A stretch of DNA of 58,186 bases from Acidimicrobiia bacterium (GTDB lineage Bacteria; Actinomycetota; Acidimicrobiia; Spongiisociales; UBA5794), in the NCBI GenBank assembly GCA_036396535.1, contig DASWKR010000003.1, positions 1-58,186 of the forward strand, given 5' to 3'. The stretch's first letter is position 1. Every line of letters begins with the position of its first letter. The position numbers and the translations under genes are program-made. Below the pieces are notes generated by a model. That model was not told where the DNA came from. It did not search any database and saw only the letters and a program-made list of their open reading frames with translations. Positions 14,670 to 22,501 of this stretch are shown here, in pieces.

Positions 14670-15620
14670 ATGCCGATCGCTCTGCACACGCAGACCGTTG
14701 TCGCCTTCCTGTGGGACTTCGACAGGACGCTGATCGCCGACAACATGCAGGGGCCGATCTTCGACGAGTACGACGTCGATCCGGTCTTGTTCTGGCAGGA
14801 GGTGGACGGTCTCGTCGAGTATCACGCCAAGCGCGGCGAGGTGCTCGCCAGGGACCTCGCCTATCTGCTGCACATCTTGTCGTACGTCGAGGCAGGGGCG
14901 TTCCCGGGCTTGACGAACGCCAAGCTCAGAGAGCTCGGTGGGAAGCTCGAGCCGTGCCCCGGCATCCCCGAGTTCCTCGAGGCGACGAGGCAGAAGGTGA
15001 TGGACGTCCAGGCGTTCGCCAGAGAGGGCATCACGGTCGAGCATTACATCGTGTCGACCGGGCTGCGAGCGATGATCGAGGGGAGCTCCATCGCCCCCCA
15101 CGTCGACGGGATCTGGGCGAACACGTTCGTCTCGGCGAACGCATCCCCCGGTTACCTCGAGCGGCTCCAGGTCGACGATGCCCGCGGGCCGATCAAGCAC
15201 CTCTCGTACGTCATCGACAACACGTCGAAGACGAGGCCCGTCTTCGAGATCAACAAGGGAGTCAACAAGAACCCCCAGGTGGACGTGAACGCCCGGATGT
15301 CGGAGGCGCAGCGGAGGGTGCCCCTGCGCAACATGATCTACATCGCCGACGGCCCGAGCGACGTCCCGGTGTTCTCGATCCTCAACCAGAACGGCGGCAA
15401 GACCCTCGGGGTGTACACGCTCGAGCCCCGCAACAACCACAAGCAGGTGAAGCAGCTCTCGGAGCAGGGCCGGGTCCAGGGGATGGCGGAAGCCGACTAT
15501 CGGCCCGGCAAGGCGGCGTTCCTGTGGCTGATGGACAGCCTCGACCAGATCAGCAGCGAGATCGTCGAGGCGCGTCGCATGGCCTTCGCCGAGATCAAGA
15601 ACCCGCCCGGCCATACGTGA
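14670..15620 (+). CDS. HAD-superfamily hydrolase of unknown substrate
   Basis: A 316-residue protein with HAD motif I LWDFDRTL (about residues 14-21), a motif II Ser/Thr in YIVSTG, and a motif III/IV region MIYIADGPSDVPVF near residues 226-239. The large insert between motif I and II is a helical cap. The spacing resembles phosphoserine-phosphatase-type HADs, but the substrate is not evident. It is probably leaderless (TAACCT box 7 nt upstream). The stop codon shares one base with the start of the Nudix gene (TGATG), so the two are coupled. Confidence 0.8.
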   Translation: MPIALHTQTVVAFLWDFDRTLIADNMQGPIFDEYDVDPVLFWQEVDGLVEYHAKRGEVLARDLAYLLHILSYVEAGAFPGLTNAKLRELGGKLEPCPGIPEFLEATRQKVMDVQAFAREGITVEHYIVSTGLRAMIEGSSIAPHVDGIWANTFVSANASPGYLERLQVDDARGPIKHLSYVIDNTSKTRPVFEINKGVNKNPQVDVNARMSEAQRRVPLRNMIYIADGPSDVPVFSILNQNGGKTLGVYTLEPRNNHKQVKQLSEQGRVQGMAEADYRPGKAAFLWLMDSLDQISSEIVEARRMAFAEIKNPPGHT

Positions 15621-16111
15621 TGCCGGCGGTGTTCCGGGTCCGCGTCGCCGGGGTGGCGGTCCACGACGGTCGGGTGCTCTTCCACAGGGCGGCGCACGAC
15701 GACTTCTGGGCGCTCCCGGGAGGGCGGGTTGCGGCCGGCGAGACCCTCGCCGAGGCGCTGGTACGCGAGATCCAGGAGGAGGTCGGGGTCGAGGCGGTCG
15801 CCGGGCCGTTGTTGTGGGTCATCGAGAACTTCTTCGATCACCCGTCTCTGCTTCGCAGCCCGCCGGCCGGGCCTCCCGTCGCCCACCACGAGATCGGCCA
15901 CTACCTGCAGCTCACGCTGCCCCCTCCTCTGCGCGCCGCCGGCGACTTCACGGGTGTCGAGATGCGCGGCACCGCCGATGAGTACGTGCTCGAGTTCAGC
16001 TGGTTCTCGGTCGACGAACTGGACGGCGTCGATGTGCGGCCGAGGATCGTCGGCGACCTGCTCGCCGAGCCCCTCCCCGCCGGCATGCGAACCATCGTCG
16101 TCAGTGAGTGA
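15620..16111 (+). CDS. Nudix hydrolase
   Basis: A 163-residue protein with a complete Nudix box at about residues 34-56: GGRVAAGETLAEALVREIQE followed by EVGV, matching GX5EX7REUXEEXGU. Nudix enzymes hydrolyse nucleoside diphosphates linked to another moiety; the substrate is not predictable here. The ATG at 15620 overlaps the HAD stop by one base. The end lies 3 bp from the convergent end of the FDOR gene. Confidence 0.92.
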   Translation: MPAVFRVRVAGVAVHDGRVLFHRAAHDDFWALPGGRVAAGETLAEALVREIQEEVGVEAVAGPLLWVIENFFDHPSLLRSPPAGPPVAHHEIGHYLQLTLPPPLRAAGDFTGVEMRGTADEYVLEFSWFSVDELDGVDVRPRIVGDLLAEPLPAGMRTIVVSE

Positions 16112-16114
16112 CGT

Positions 16115-16522
16115 TCAGAAGGCCCGCACCCGATCGACGGCGATCCTGACCGGCACGGGGTAGTGCTCGGCGAAGTAGCCGATGGTCCACTCGTAGCTCT
16201 CGAGCTTCTTTCGATACTTGGCGAAGAAGGCGTCGTGCTCGTCGGGGCTCGGCGTCTCGTCGTCGATCCTGGCCGTGCCTTCGATCGTCACGATTGCGCC
16301 ACCCTCGCCGTCTCCGTCGAGGTTCATCGCCACCTTGGGGTGGGTTGCGACGTTCGCCAGTCTCACCGAACGCTTCGAGTACACGAGGATGTCGCCACCG
16401 TCGACGACGAACCAGACGGGAGAGGTCTGGGGTTGGCCGGCAGGCGACACGGTCGTGAACCAGATGATCAGGTCGTCGTCCAGTCGGGCCCTGGCGGCCG
16501 GTTTGAGTGTTTCGAGTGTCAT
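16115..16522 (-). CDS. Pyridoxamine-phosphate-oxidase-like flavoprotein, probably F420-dependent (FDOR-B type)
   Basis: A 135-residue split-barrel protein. PQTSPVWFVVDGGDILVYSKRSVRLANVATHPKV is the typical cofactor and phosphate-binding half of the PNPOx-like family, here split as PQTSPVWFVV (about residues 31-40) and YSKRSVRLANV (48-58). Length and motifs resemble mycobacterial Rv3369-like FDOR-B proteins that use F420H2; a cofactor other than F420 cannot be excluded. It lies 20 bp downstream of uppP on the same strand. Confidence 0.75.
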   Translation of the reverse strand: MTLETLKPAARARLDDDLIIWFTTVSPAGQPQTSPVWFVVDGGDILVYSKRSVRLANVATHPKVAMNLDGDGEGGAIVTIEGTARIDDETPSPDEHDAFFAKYRKKLESYEWTIGYFAEHYPVPVRIAVDRVRAF

Positions 16523-16542
16523 GACAGGAGACTATCCGCTGC

Positions 16543-17301
16543 TCAGACCACCAGGAACGCCAGAACACCGAAGCCGACGCAGTACCCGCCGAAAGGCACG
16601 AGGCCGATCCTGCGGATGAGGCGCAGCAGCAACGCGATCGCCATGTAACCGGCGACGGCGGCGACGGCGACGCCCACCCAGGTCTTCGCCGGGATGCCCT
16701 GGGTGCTCTGCATCAGCTCGGCGCCCTCGAGGAGCCCTGCCCCGGCGATGGCTGGGATGCCGAGCAGGAACGAGAACCGGGCGGCCTCCCCCGACCGCAG
16801 GTCCATCACGATGCCCCCGGTGATCGTCATCCCCGATCGCGTGATGCCGGGAATCAACGCCAGCGCCTGGGCGGCGCCGATGACCACGGCATCGCGGTCG
16901 GTCACGGTCTCGATGCCACGCCTTCCCTGCCCGATGAACCGAGTGGCGATCATGACGCACCCGGCCACGACCATTGCGATCGCCACGGCGCTCGGGTCCT
17001 CGTTGAGTCGTTCCAGGGGGCCTTTGGCGGCCAAGCCGATGGCGGCGGCCGGGATGGTCCCGATCACGAGGAGCCTGAGCAGTCCCCGGCCGCGGGCGTT
17101 GAGCTGCACCATGTCCTTCACGTCCCGGCGGAAGAAGGCGAGCACCGCGATCAGCGTGCCGAGGTGGAGCACGGCCGACGTAGCCAGGTCGGGCCCCTCC
17201 CGTCCGAGCAGGGCCGGGACGAGGACGAGATGCCCGCTCGACGAGATGGGGAGGAACTCGGTGAGGCCCTGGATCAGGCCCCAGAAAGCGGCTTCGATCA
17301 T
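16543..17301 (-). CDS. uppP: Undecaprenyl-diphosphatase UppP (BacA)
   Basis: A 252-residue multi-pass enzyme that dephosphorylates undecaprenyl diphosphate to recycle the lipid carrier for peptidoglycan synthesis and gives some bacitracin tolerance. Diagnostic motifs are GLTEFLPISSSGHL (about residues 11-24) and PGITRSGMT in the second half, with the conserved Glu, His and Arg. About seven hydrophobic segments are seen, and the length is usual. The SAF gene lies 42 bp upstream and the FDOR gene 20 bp downstream, all on the minus strand, so a three-gene operon is possible. Confidence 0.95.
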   Translation of the reverse strand: MIEAAFWGLIQGLTEFLPISSSGHLVLVPALLGREGPDLATSAVLHLGTLIAVLAFFRRDVKDMVQLNARGRGLLRLLVIGTIPAAAIGLAAKGPLERLNEDPSAVAIAMVVAGCVMIATRFIGQGRRGIETVTDRDAVVIGAAQALALIPGITRSGMTITGGIVMDLRSGEAARFSFLLGIPAIAGAGLLEGAELMQSTQGIPAKTWVGVAVAAVAGYMAIALLLRLIRRIGLVPFGGYCVGFGVLAFLVV

Positions 17302-17343
17302 GCGACCGGGAGACTAACGGCGCTTGGGGACTCACCCACGCGG

Positions 17344-17922
17344 CTACGGAGAGACGAGGACGATCACGTTGCCGGCCGCCGCCGCCGTCGCCACCAGCAC
17401 CGATTGCTCCTCGGCGACTGCGACGAGACCCGCCTCCTCGACCCCGAACGTCCCGCTTCCTCCGGGCGACACCACCACCCCGTCGACGGAAGACACCGGA
17501 TCCGTCACGACGATCTTGACCGGAGACCCCGGAGCGGCGCCGTCCGAGAGCGGCACGGGAACCGACCACCACCCGTCCGGGACCGGCGACTCGGATGCCA
17601 GTGCTGACGGCACGAGTGGCTCGCCCGCCGCGATCCTGCGGGAGGCGACCGGTAGGGACAGGTCGGGGTCCGGCAGGATGCCCACAGGCACGTCTCGCCA
17701 CTCGACCGCCGTTTCGTCGACCACGGCGCCGCGAGGCATAGCGCGGGAGGCGAACGGGTAAGGCGTCGTCTCCCTGCCGCTCAGCTCGAGGACCAGAGCG
17801 AGGGCGACGACGGCACCCGCGGCGAGCCACCGGAGGTAGGGCGGCTTGGCGAACCAATACACGCAGGCGACCGTATCGGACGACGACGGGCAACGGAAGC
17901 CGTCTCCCGCGGGGATCGACAC
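17344..17922 (-). CDS. SAF-domain membrane-anchored protein (CpaB-like)
   Basis: A 192-residue protein with one N-terminal membrane segment (about residues 29-48 from the GTG at 17922) and an extracytoplasmic SAF domain. The SAF pattern is seen in PRGAVVDETAVEWRDVPVG and RRIAAGEPLVPSAL. CpaB-type SAF proteins belong to Flp/Tad pilus assembly, but no other pilus gene is visible, so the role is open. GTG 17922 is chosen because GGAGG lies 9 nt upstream; a GTG at 17862 just before the membrane segment has no ribosome site. A perfect hairpin lies 20 nt upstream of the start. Confidence 0.65.
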   Translation of the reverse strand: MSIPAGDGFRCPSSSDTVACVYWFAKPPYLRWLAAGAVVALALVLELSGRETTPYPFASRAMPRGAVVDETAVEWRDVPVGILPDPDLSLPVASRRIAAGEPLVPSALASESPVPDGWWSVPVPLSDGAAPGSPVKIVVTDPVSSVDGVVVSPGGSGTFGVEEAGLVAVAEEQSVLVATAAAAGNVIVLVSP

Positions 17923-17941
17923 GAATGGGCCCCTCCCCGTT

Positions 17942-17965
17942 CCCTCCCTCCGTGAGGAGGGAGGG
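17942..17965. promoter_or_regulatory. Perfect 10-bp hairpin in the leader of the SAF gene
   Basis: CCCTCCCTCC (17942-17951) and GGAGGGAGGG (17956-17965) pair perfectly around GTGA. In the transcript of the minus-strand SAF gene the hairpin lies just upstream of the Shine-Dalgarno, and its downstream arm itself contains GGAGG, so it could influence translation start. No U-tract follows. Confidence 0.5.
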
Positions 17966-18170
17966 CGCATCACGCAAGCAGGGGGAATGGTGGGGGACTT
18001 GCGATCAGCGACACGGGGAGGGGATCTCGGCGGCACCGCCCAGGGGCGGCGCCGGCGCGGGGCCGGTCGGCCACCTCGAATCAACGCGCTCTGTGGTGGC
18101 GGACTCTCTCATGGTGTTCCTGGCGGCCAGGCGGTCATTGTGGTCGGCGTCGATCCCACAGGGAAGGCTT

Positions 18171-18935
18171 TCACTCCTGTATCGACCCGCGGCAGGAGTG
18201 GGTGGCGTCCACTCGGGGGATCATGTCCACAACGGCGGCGCGTAGCGTGTCGAGCGACGCCTCGAACTGCTTGAGGACCTGCGCGTGCGTGACAGGCTCG
18301 GCCTCGGCCACGACGCCGGCGTCGTAATCGGTGACGACTGAGATGTTGACGTAGCACATCCCGAGCTCCCTGCTGAGAGCGACTTCCGGCTCCTGGGTCA
18401 TGTTGATGACCGCCCAGCCGTGTGACGAGAAGAACGAGGACTCGGCGCGTGACGAGAACCGGGGACCCTCGATCACGACGACGGCGCCTCCGTCGTGCAC
18501 GCGGGCGTCGACGCCCTCCAGCGACTCGATCGCCACCCGGCGGAGATCTTCGCAGTACGGGTCGGCGAAGCTCAGGTGCTCGATGTCGGGGCCGTCGAAG
18601 TACGTCCTCGCCCTCCCCCTCGTCCAGTCGACGAGCTGGTCGCACACGACGAAGTCCCCGGGCTCGATCTCGGTCTTCAGGCTGCCGACGGCGCACGGCC
18701 CGATGAGGCAGCTCGCCCCGAGCTGGCGCATGCCCCAGACGTTCGCCTTGTAGGGGACCATGTGTGCCGGGAAACGGTGATCGGCGCCATGACGAGGGAG
18801 GAAGGCGACCTCGACGCCCGAGACGGTGCCGACGGTGTACGGGGCGGCCGGGGCCCCATAGGGCGTCTCCACCTCGACGCTGCGCGCGTCGTCGAGGAAC
18901 TCGTAGAACCCGGAACCGCCAAAGACACCGATCAT
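18171..18935 (-). CDS. mtnP: S-methyl-5'-thioadenosine phosphorylase (purine nucleoside phosphorylase 2 family)
   Basis: A 254-residue MTAP-type phosphorylase that splits 5'-methylthioadenosine to adenine and methylthioribose-1-phosphate for methionine salvage. Visible motifs are the phosphate loop GVFGGSGFY (residues 3-11), PRHG (near 48-51), HMVPYKANVWGMRQLG, GPRFSSRAES and NMTQEPE (the substrate-binding Asn-Met-Thr). The ATG at 18935 is the first start in frame matching the family. A related nucleoside such as inosine could be the substrate in some members. It is divergent from plsY. Confidence 0.9.
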   Translation of the reverse strand: MIGVFGGSGFYEFLDDARSVEVETPYGAPAAPYTVGTVSGVEVAFLPRHGADHRFPAHMVPYKANVWGMRQLGASCLIGPCAVGSLKTEIEPGDFVVCDQLVDWTRGRARTYFDGPDIEHLSFADPYCEDLRRVAIESLEGVDARVHDGGAVVVIEGPRFSSRAESSFFSSHGWAVINMTQEPEVALSRELGMCYVNISVVTDYDAGVVAEAEPVTHAQVLKQFEASLDTLRAAVVDMIPRVDATHSCRGSIQE

Positions 18936-19066
18936 GAGATGTTGAACGCACCCTCCAACCCTCGTGATGGTAGTCACGCAGAGTGGCGGCCACCGCTCCC
19001 AACCGGTCCCTCCCAGCTTCTGGCCCATCGAGGGCCGGCGTCGTGAACCGCCGACCACCCTCCACC

Positions 19067-19072
19067 TACACT
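19067..19072 (+). promoter_or_regulatory. -10 box of a probable leaderless transcript (plsY)
   Basis: TACACT lies 7 nt before the GTG at 19080 with no Shine-Dalgarno between them. Confidence 0.5.
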
Positions 19073-19079
19073 CGCCGCG

Positions 19080-19658
19080 GTGGAGGCTGCCGTCGCCATC
19101 GTCGTTGCGTACCTGCTCGGGAGCGTCGATTTCGGTGTGATCGTGCCCCGGTTGCTGGGCGTCGACATTTACCAGCACGGCAGTGGCAATCCAGGCACCT
19201 CCAACGTCTTTCGGACACTCGGGAAGAAGGCGGCGGCCGTCGTCCTCGTCGGTGACGTCGCCAAGGGTCTGCTCGCGGCGGCCATCGGTGCCGGGTGGGT
19301 ATCGGTGCCGGTCGGCTTCGCCTGCGCGACGGCTGCGGTCGTCGGTCACACGTTTCCCGTATGGCACGGCTTCCGAGGGGGACGCGGTGTGGCGACCGCC
19401 CTCGGCGCCGCCATCTGGCTGGAGCCGGTCTTCGGCCTGGTGACTGCGGCGGCATGGGGAGGGCTCGTCGCCGCGACCAAGGTCGCCTCGGTGGCGTCGC
19501 TCGCCGCCATGGCCGTCTACGTGCCCGGCTTCGTCCTGGCGGGCCACCGAGGATGGTCGCTCGCTTGGGCGGCGGCGACGGCGGCGATCGTCGTCGCCCG
19601 CCACGCTCCCAACATCCGCCGCATGATCCGCCAGGACGAGCGGAGGATCACCGGCTGA
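19080..19658 (+). CDS. plsY: Glycerol-3-phosphate acyltransferase PlsY
   Basis: A 192-residue membrane enzyme that transfers an acyl group from acyl phosphate to glycerol-3-phosphate, the first step of phospholipid synthesis. Family motifs are YLLGSVDFG (near residues 11-19), GSGNPGTSNV (36-45) and VVGHTFPVWHGFRGGRGVAT, all glycine-rich cytosolic loops of PlsY, with four to five membrane segments. The GTG at 19080 is probably a leaderless start. The stop overlaps the moeA start (TGATG). Its place in front of the molybdenum-cofactor genes is unusual and may be only a transcriptional link. Confidence 0.9.
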   Translation: MEAAVAIVVAYLLGSVDFGVIVPRLLGVDIYQHGSGNPGTSNVFRTLGKKAAAVVLVGDVAKGLLAAAIGAGWVSVPVGFACATAAVVGHTFPVWHGFRGGRGVATALGAAIWLEPVFGLVTAAAWGGLVAATKVASVASLAAMAVYVPGFVLAGHRGWSLAWAAATAAIVVARHAPNIRRMIRQDERRITG

Positions 19659-20899
19659 TGCGGCCCCTCGCAGACGCCCAGCGAGATGTTCTCGCCGCCA
19701 TGCCCGCCTTGCCGGCGATGTCCACCTCGATCAGGGAGTCGCTCGGGCTCGTCCTCGCCGAGCCGGTCGTTGCGTCGCACGACCTTCCGCCATTCCCGAA
19801 CTCGGCGATGGATGGGTACGCCGTCCGGCACGCCGACCTGGCGTCGATTCCGGCCGAGCTGCCGGTCCTCGAAGACGTGCCCGCCGGGAGCGTGGCGACG
19901 ATGGCCGTCGCTCCGGGCACCGCCATCAAGATCATGACGGGAGCCCCGCTGCCGGACGGGGCGGACACGGTGGTGCGGGTCGAGGACACCGAGCCGGGGG
20001 AGCGATCTGTTCGGGTGCTCGCCGCCCCGGACCGCGGCACCTCCGTGAGAGCCGCCGGCGGCGACATCGAGGCGGGCACCGTCGTCGTGGCGGCCGGGGA
20101 ACGGCTCGCACCTGCTCACCTCGGGCTGCTCTCGTCCCTCGGTGTGACGGCCCCGGTTGTCGCCCGGCGGCCGCGGGTCGCCGTCATGTCGACCGGCGAC
20201 GAGGTCGTGGCGCCCGAGACCGCCGTGCTGGAGCCGGGGAAGATCCGCGACTCGAACCGCTTCGTGCTCCATGGCGTGCTCACGGAGCTCGGAGCCGAGA
20301 TCCTCGACTTCGGCATCATCGGCGACGACGCCGACCTGATCGGTGAGACCCTCCGGAAGGCTGCCGACGAGGCCGACGTCGTCGTCACCAGTGGCGGGGT
20401 GTCGATGGGGGAGTACGACCTCATCAAGCAGGAGCTGACCAAGCTCGGCACGGTCGACTTCTGGCAGGTGGCGATGCAGCCTGCCAAGCCGTTCGCCTTC
20501 GGGGCGATCGGCGGCGTTCCGCTGTTCGGCCTGCCGGGCAACCCGGTCTCCGTCTTCGTTGCTTTCGAGCAGTTCCTTCGCCCGGCGCTGTTGCGCATGA
20601 TGGGCGCCCGCAGGTTGTTTCGCCCCCGCACGGCCGGAGTACTCGCCGAGCGGGTGGAGACGGACGCCGAGAAGACCGTCTTCGTGCGGGTTGCCCTGGC
20701 ATCGGCAGACGACGGCGCCTTCCGGGTGACGCGGTCCGGCGGCCAGGGCTCGAACGTGCTCTCGGCGTTGGCAGCGGCGGACGCCTTCGGGGTCGTCCCG
20801 GTCGGGGTCGGGGCGCTCGACGAGGGAGACCTCGTCACGCTCGAGTTGTTCCGCGCCGCCGAGACGCGAACGAGCGAGGAGGCCCTCGGTGGTGGATGA
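19658..20899 (+). CDS. moeA: Molybdopterin molybdotransferase MoeA / gephyrin-like protein Glp
   Basis: A 413-residue MoeA-type protein that inserts molybdate into adenylated molybdopterin. Motifs are FPNSAMDGYAV (about residues 48-58), MTGAPLPDGADTVV, STGDEV, SGGVSMGEYD and GLPGNPVS, in the domain order of MoeA. In some actinobacteria the paralogue Glp has been recruited to the divisome and binds the membrane receptor GlpR; a GlpR/SepX-like gene lies four genes on. Because moaC and mog are adjacent here, a true cofactor role is the simplest reading, with a cell-division role possible. It overlaps plsY by one base and moaC by 11. Confidence 0.93.
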   Translation: MRPLADAQRDVLAAMPALPAMSTSIRESLGLVLAEPVVASHDLPPFPNSAMDGYAVRHADLASIPAELPVLEDVPAGSVATMAVAPGTAIKIMTGAPLPDGADTVVRVEDTEPGERSVRVLAAPDRGTSVRAAGGDIEAGTVVVAAGERLAPAHLGLLSSLGVTAPVVARRPRVAVMSTGDEVVAPETAVLEPGKIRDSNRFVLHGVLTELGAEILDFGIIGDDADLIGETLRKAADEADVVVTSGGVSMGEYDLIKQELTKLGTVDFWQVAMQPAKPFAFGAIGGVPLFGLPGNPVSVFVAFEQFLRPALLRMMGARRLFRPRTAGVLAERVETDAEKTVFVRVALASADDGAFRVTRSGGQGSNVLSALAAADAFGVVPVGVGALDEGDLVTLELFRAAETRTSEEALGGG

Positions 20900-21374
20900 G
20901 CCGCGCACCGGCGAGTTGTCCCACCTCGATGCAGAGGGGCGGGCACATATGGTGGACGTCGGAGCGAAACCCGTGTCTGCCCGGATCGCGGTAGCCGAGG
21001 CCTTCGTGACCATGTCGGCTCCGGTGCGAGCCAGGCTATTCCAGGGCGACCTTCCGAAGGGCGACGCGGTGTCGGTGGCGCGCATCGCCGCCATCCAGGG
21101 CGCCAAGCGGACGTCGGATCTCATCCCGCTGTGCCACCCGCTTCCCCTAGACGCCGTCGACGTGGCCATCGAGCCGACCGAGACCGGCGCCAGGATCGAG
21201 GTGACTGCTCGGGTGTCGGCGAAGACGGGTGTCGAGATGGAGGCGATCACCGCCGCGGCCATCGGGGCGGTGACGATCTACGACATGATCAAGGGCCTCG
21301 ACCGCTCAGCCGAGATCGGCCCCGTGAGGCTGCTCTCGAAATCGGGCGGCAAGTCGGGGGACTGGCACCGATGA
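20889..21374 (+). CDS. moaC: Cyclic pyranopterin monophosphate synthase MoaC
   Basis: A 161-residue MoaC, which with MoaA turns GTP into cyclic pyranopterin monophosphate, the first stage of molybdenum cofactor synthesis. Motifs are LPKGDAVSVARIA (substrate loop), QGAKRTSDLIPLCHPL (the CHPL active-site segment) and GVEMEAITAAAIGAVTIYDM (here in two parts, GVEMEAIT and TIYDM). It starts at GTG 20889, 11 nt inside moeA, and its stop overlaps mog (ATGA). No moaA is seen in the window. Confidence 0.95.
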   Translation: MVDEPRTGELSHLDAEGRAHMVDVGAKPVSARIAVAEAFVTMSAPVRARLFQGDLPKGDAVSVARIAAIQGAKRTSDLIPLCHPLPLDAVDVAIEPTETGARIEVTARVSAKTGVEMEAITAAAIGAVTIYDMIKGLDRSAEIGPVRLLSKSGGKSGDWHR

Positions 21375-21853
21375 GAGCAGCCGTCGTGACGGTCAGCGAC
21401 AGGGTGAGCCGCGGTGAGGCCGCCGACCGCTCCGGCCCGGCCGCCGAAGAGGCGCTGCGCACCATCGGATTCGAGATCACATCGACGGCCGTCGTGCCCG
21501 ACGGCGTCGAATCGGTTGCTGCCGCGCTGCGCGGCCTCATCGGGAAGGCCGACCTGGTCGTGACGACGGGAGGCACCGGCTTCACGGACAGAGATCTCAC
21601 CCCCGAGGCCACCCGTCTGGTCATCGAGCGCGAAGCGCCCGGGCTCGCCGAGGCGATGCGGGCCGCCACGTTCGGCGTCAACCCGCACGGCATGCTGTCG
21701 CGGGGAGTCGCCGGGATCGCCGGATCGACGCTGATCCTCAACCTGCCCGGCTCCGTTTCAGGGGTCACCGAGTCGCTTGCCGTCATTGCGGAGGCGCTGC
21801 CGCACGCAGTGGAGTTGCTGACTTTGCAGCGATCGGACCACAACGTTTCTTGA
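21371..21853 (+). CDS. mog: Molybdopterin adenylyltransferase family protein (Mog/MoaB)
   Basis: A 160-residue protein that adenylates molybdopterin before metal insertion by MoeA. It has TTGGTGFTDRDLTPEAT (about residues 64-80) and LNLPGS near the C-terminus, the MoCF-biosynthesis signature. It overlaps moaC by ATGA. Its last about 45 nt form the first unit of a degenerate tandem repeat that continues past the stop, so the C-terminal residues may have been remodelled by the duplication. Confidence 0.93.
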   Translation: MRAAVVTVSDRVSRGEAADRSGPAAEEALRTIGFEITSTAVVPDGVESVAAALRGLIGKADLVVTTGGTGFTDRDLTPEATRLVIEREAPGLAEAMRAATFGVNPHGMLSRGVAGIAGSTLILNLPGSVSGVTESLAVIAEALPHAVELLTLQRSDHNVS

Positions 21854-22055
21854 TCTGAGCGTCCTGATCTGATCGAGATCCTTCGAGATCGCGAAAATCC
21901 TTGGTGTCGGTGGGCCTGCGGCCCACGCTCGACAAGGCAGCGGAGTTGCTGAGTGCGCAGCGATCGGACCACAATGCGTCCTGATCTGATCGAGATCGCG
22001 AAATCCTTGGTGTGGGTGGGCCTGCAGCCTACGCTCGACAAGGCAGCGGAGTAAG
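21806..22055. repeat. Degenerate tandem repeat spanning the mog 3' end
   Basis: The segment GCAGNGGAGTTGCTGA with GCAGCGATCGGACCACAA occurs at 21806 and 21937 (131 bp apart), and its start recurs at 22043. A second part, beginning AAATCCTTGGTGT and ending GCTCGACAAGGCAGCGGAGT, occurs at about 21894 and 22001. The first copy is coding (the end of mog). The others fill the gap before the SepX-like gene. No gene is supported in 21854-22063. Confidence 0.85.
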
Positions 22056-22063
22056 GGACCAAC

Positions 22064-22501
22064 TTGGAGATCGTTGTCTTCATCGTGATCGCCCTTGTGT
22101 GGGCGTTCTTCCTGCTGCCATCTTTCTTCGACAACCGCCGCCAGGCACCTATGAGCTCGACGAGGAGCTTCGCCCGCTCGACCGCCCTCCTGGCATCCGT
22201 CGCCAACAGCCCGGCCCACGAGGTCACGTCGCGACGGATGGCGTCCACCCGGCGGCGCAGGGTGCTCGTCGGACTCGGCGCCGGCGCCGTCGCCGCCCTG
22301 CTGCTCGCCATCACGGGAGGCAGCGCGCTCTGGCTCACCGTCGCCATCCTGTTCGACCTCGCCCTGTCCGCCTACGTCGGGCTCCTCGTCGCGATGCGCC
22401 AGCGGGCCTCCGCCTTGGCATCCGTCATCACCATCGAGCGGGCCGCCGAACCGGTCGTCGTGGACGCCCAGCGCCACACCGTTCGTGTCGTCGCCGGCTG
22501 A
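22064..22501 (+). CDS. SepX/GlpR-family divisome membrane protein (probable)
   Basis: A 145-residue membrane protein. An N-terminal membrane segment (MEIVVFIVIALVWAFFLLP, residues 1-19) is followed by a polar stretch with SSTRSFARSTALLA. Then come the basic RRRR patch (about 63-67) and two adjacent hydrophobic segments (68-86 and 90-108). This layout, and the moeA-moaC-mog neighbourhood, match actinobacterial SepX (Streptomyces) and GlpR (Corynebacterium, receptor of the gephyrin-like Glp), which act in septation and polar growth. The proposed start is TTG 22064 after AAGGGA; no ATG or GTG gives the first segment. The next gene overlaps by 17 nt. The family call is from remembered sequences and needs a profile search. 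Confidence 0.6.
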   Translation: MEIVVFIVIALVWAFFLLPSFFDNRRQAPMSSTRSFARSTALLASVANSPAHEVTSRRMASTRRRRVLVGLGAGAVAALLLAITGGSALWLTVAILFDLALSAYVGLLVAMRQRASALASVITIERAAEPVVVDAQRHTVRVVAG

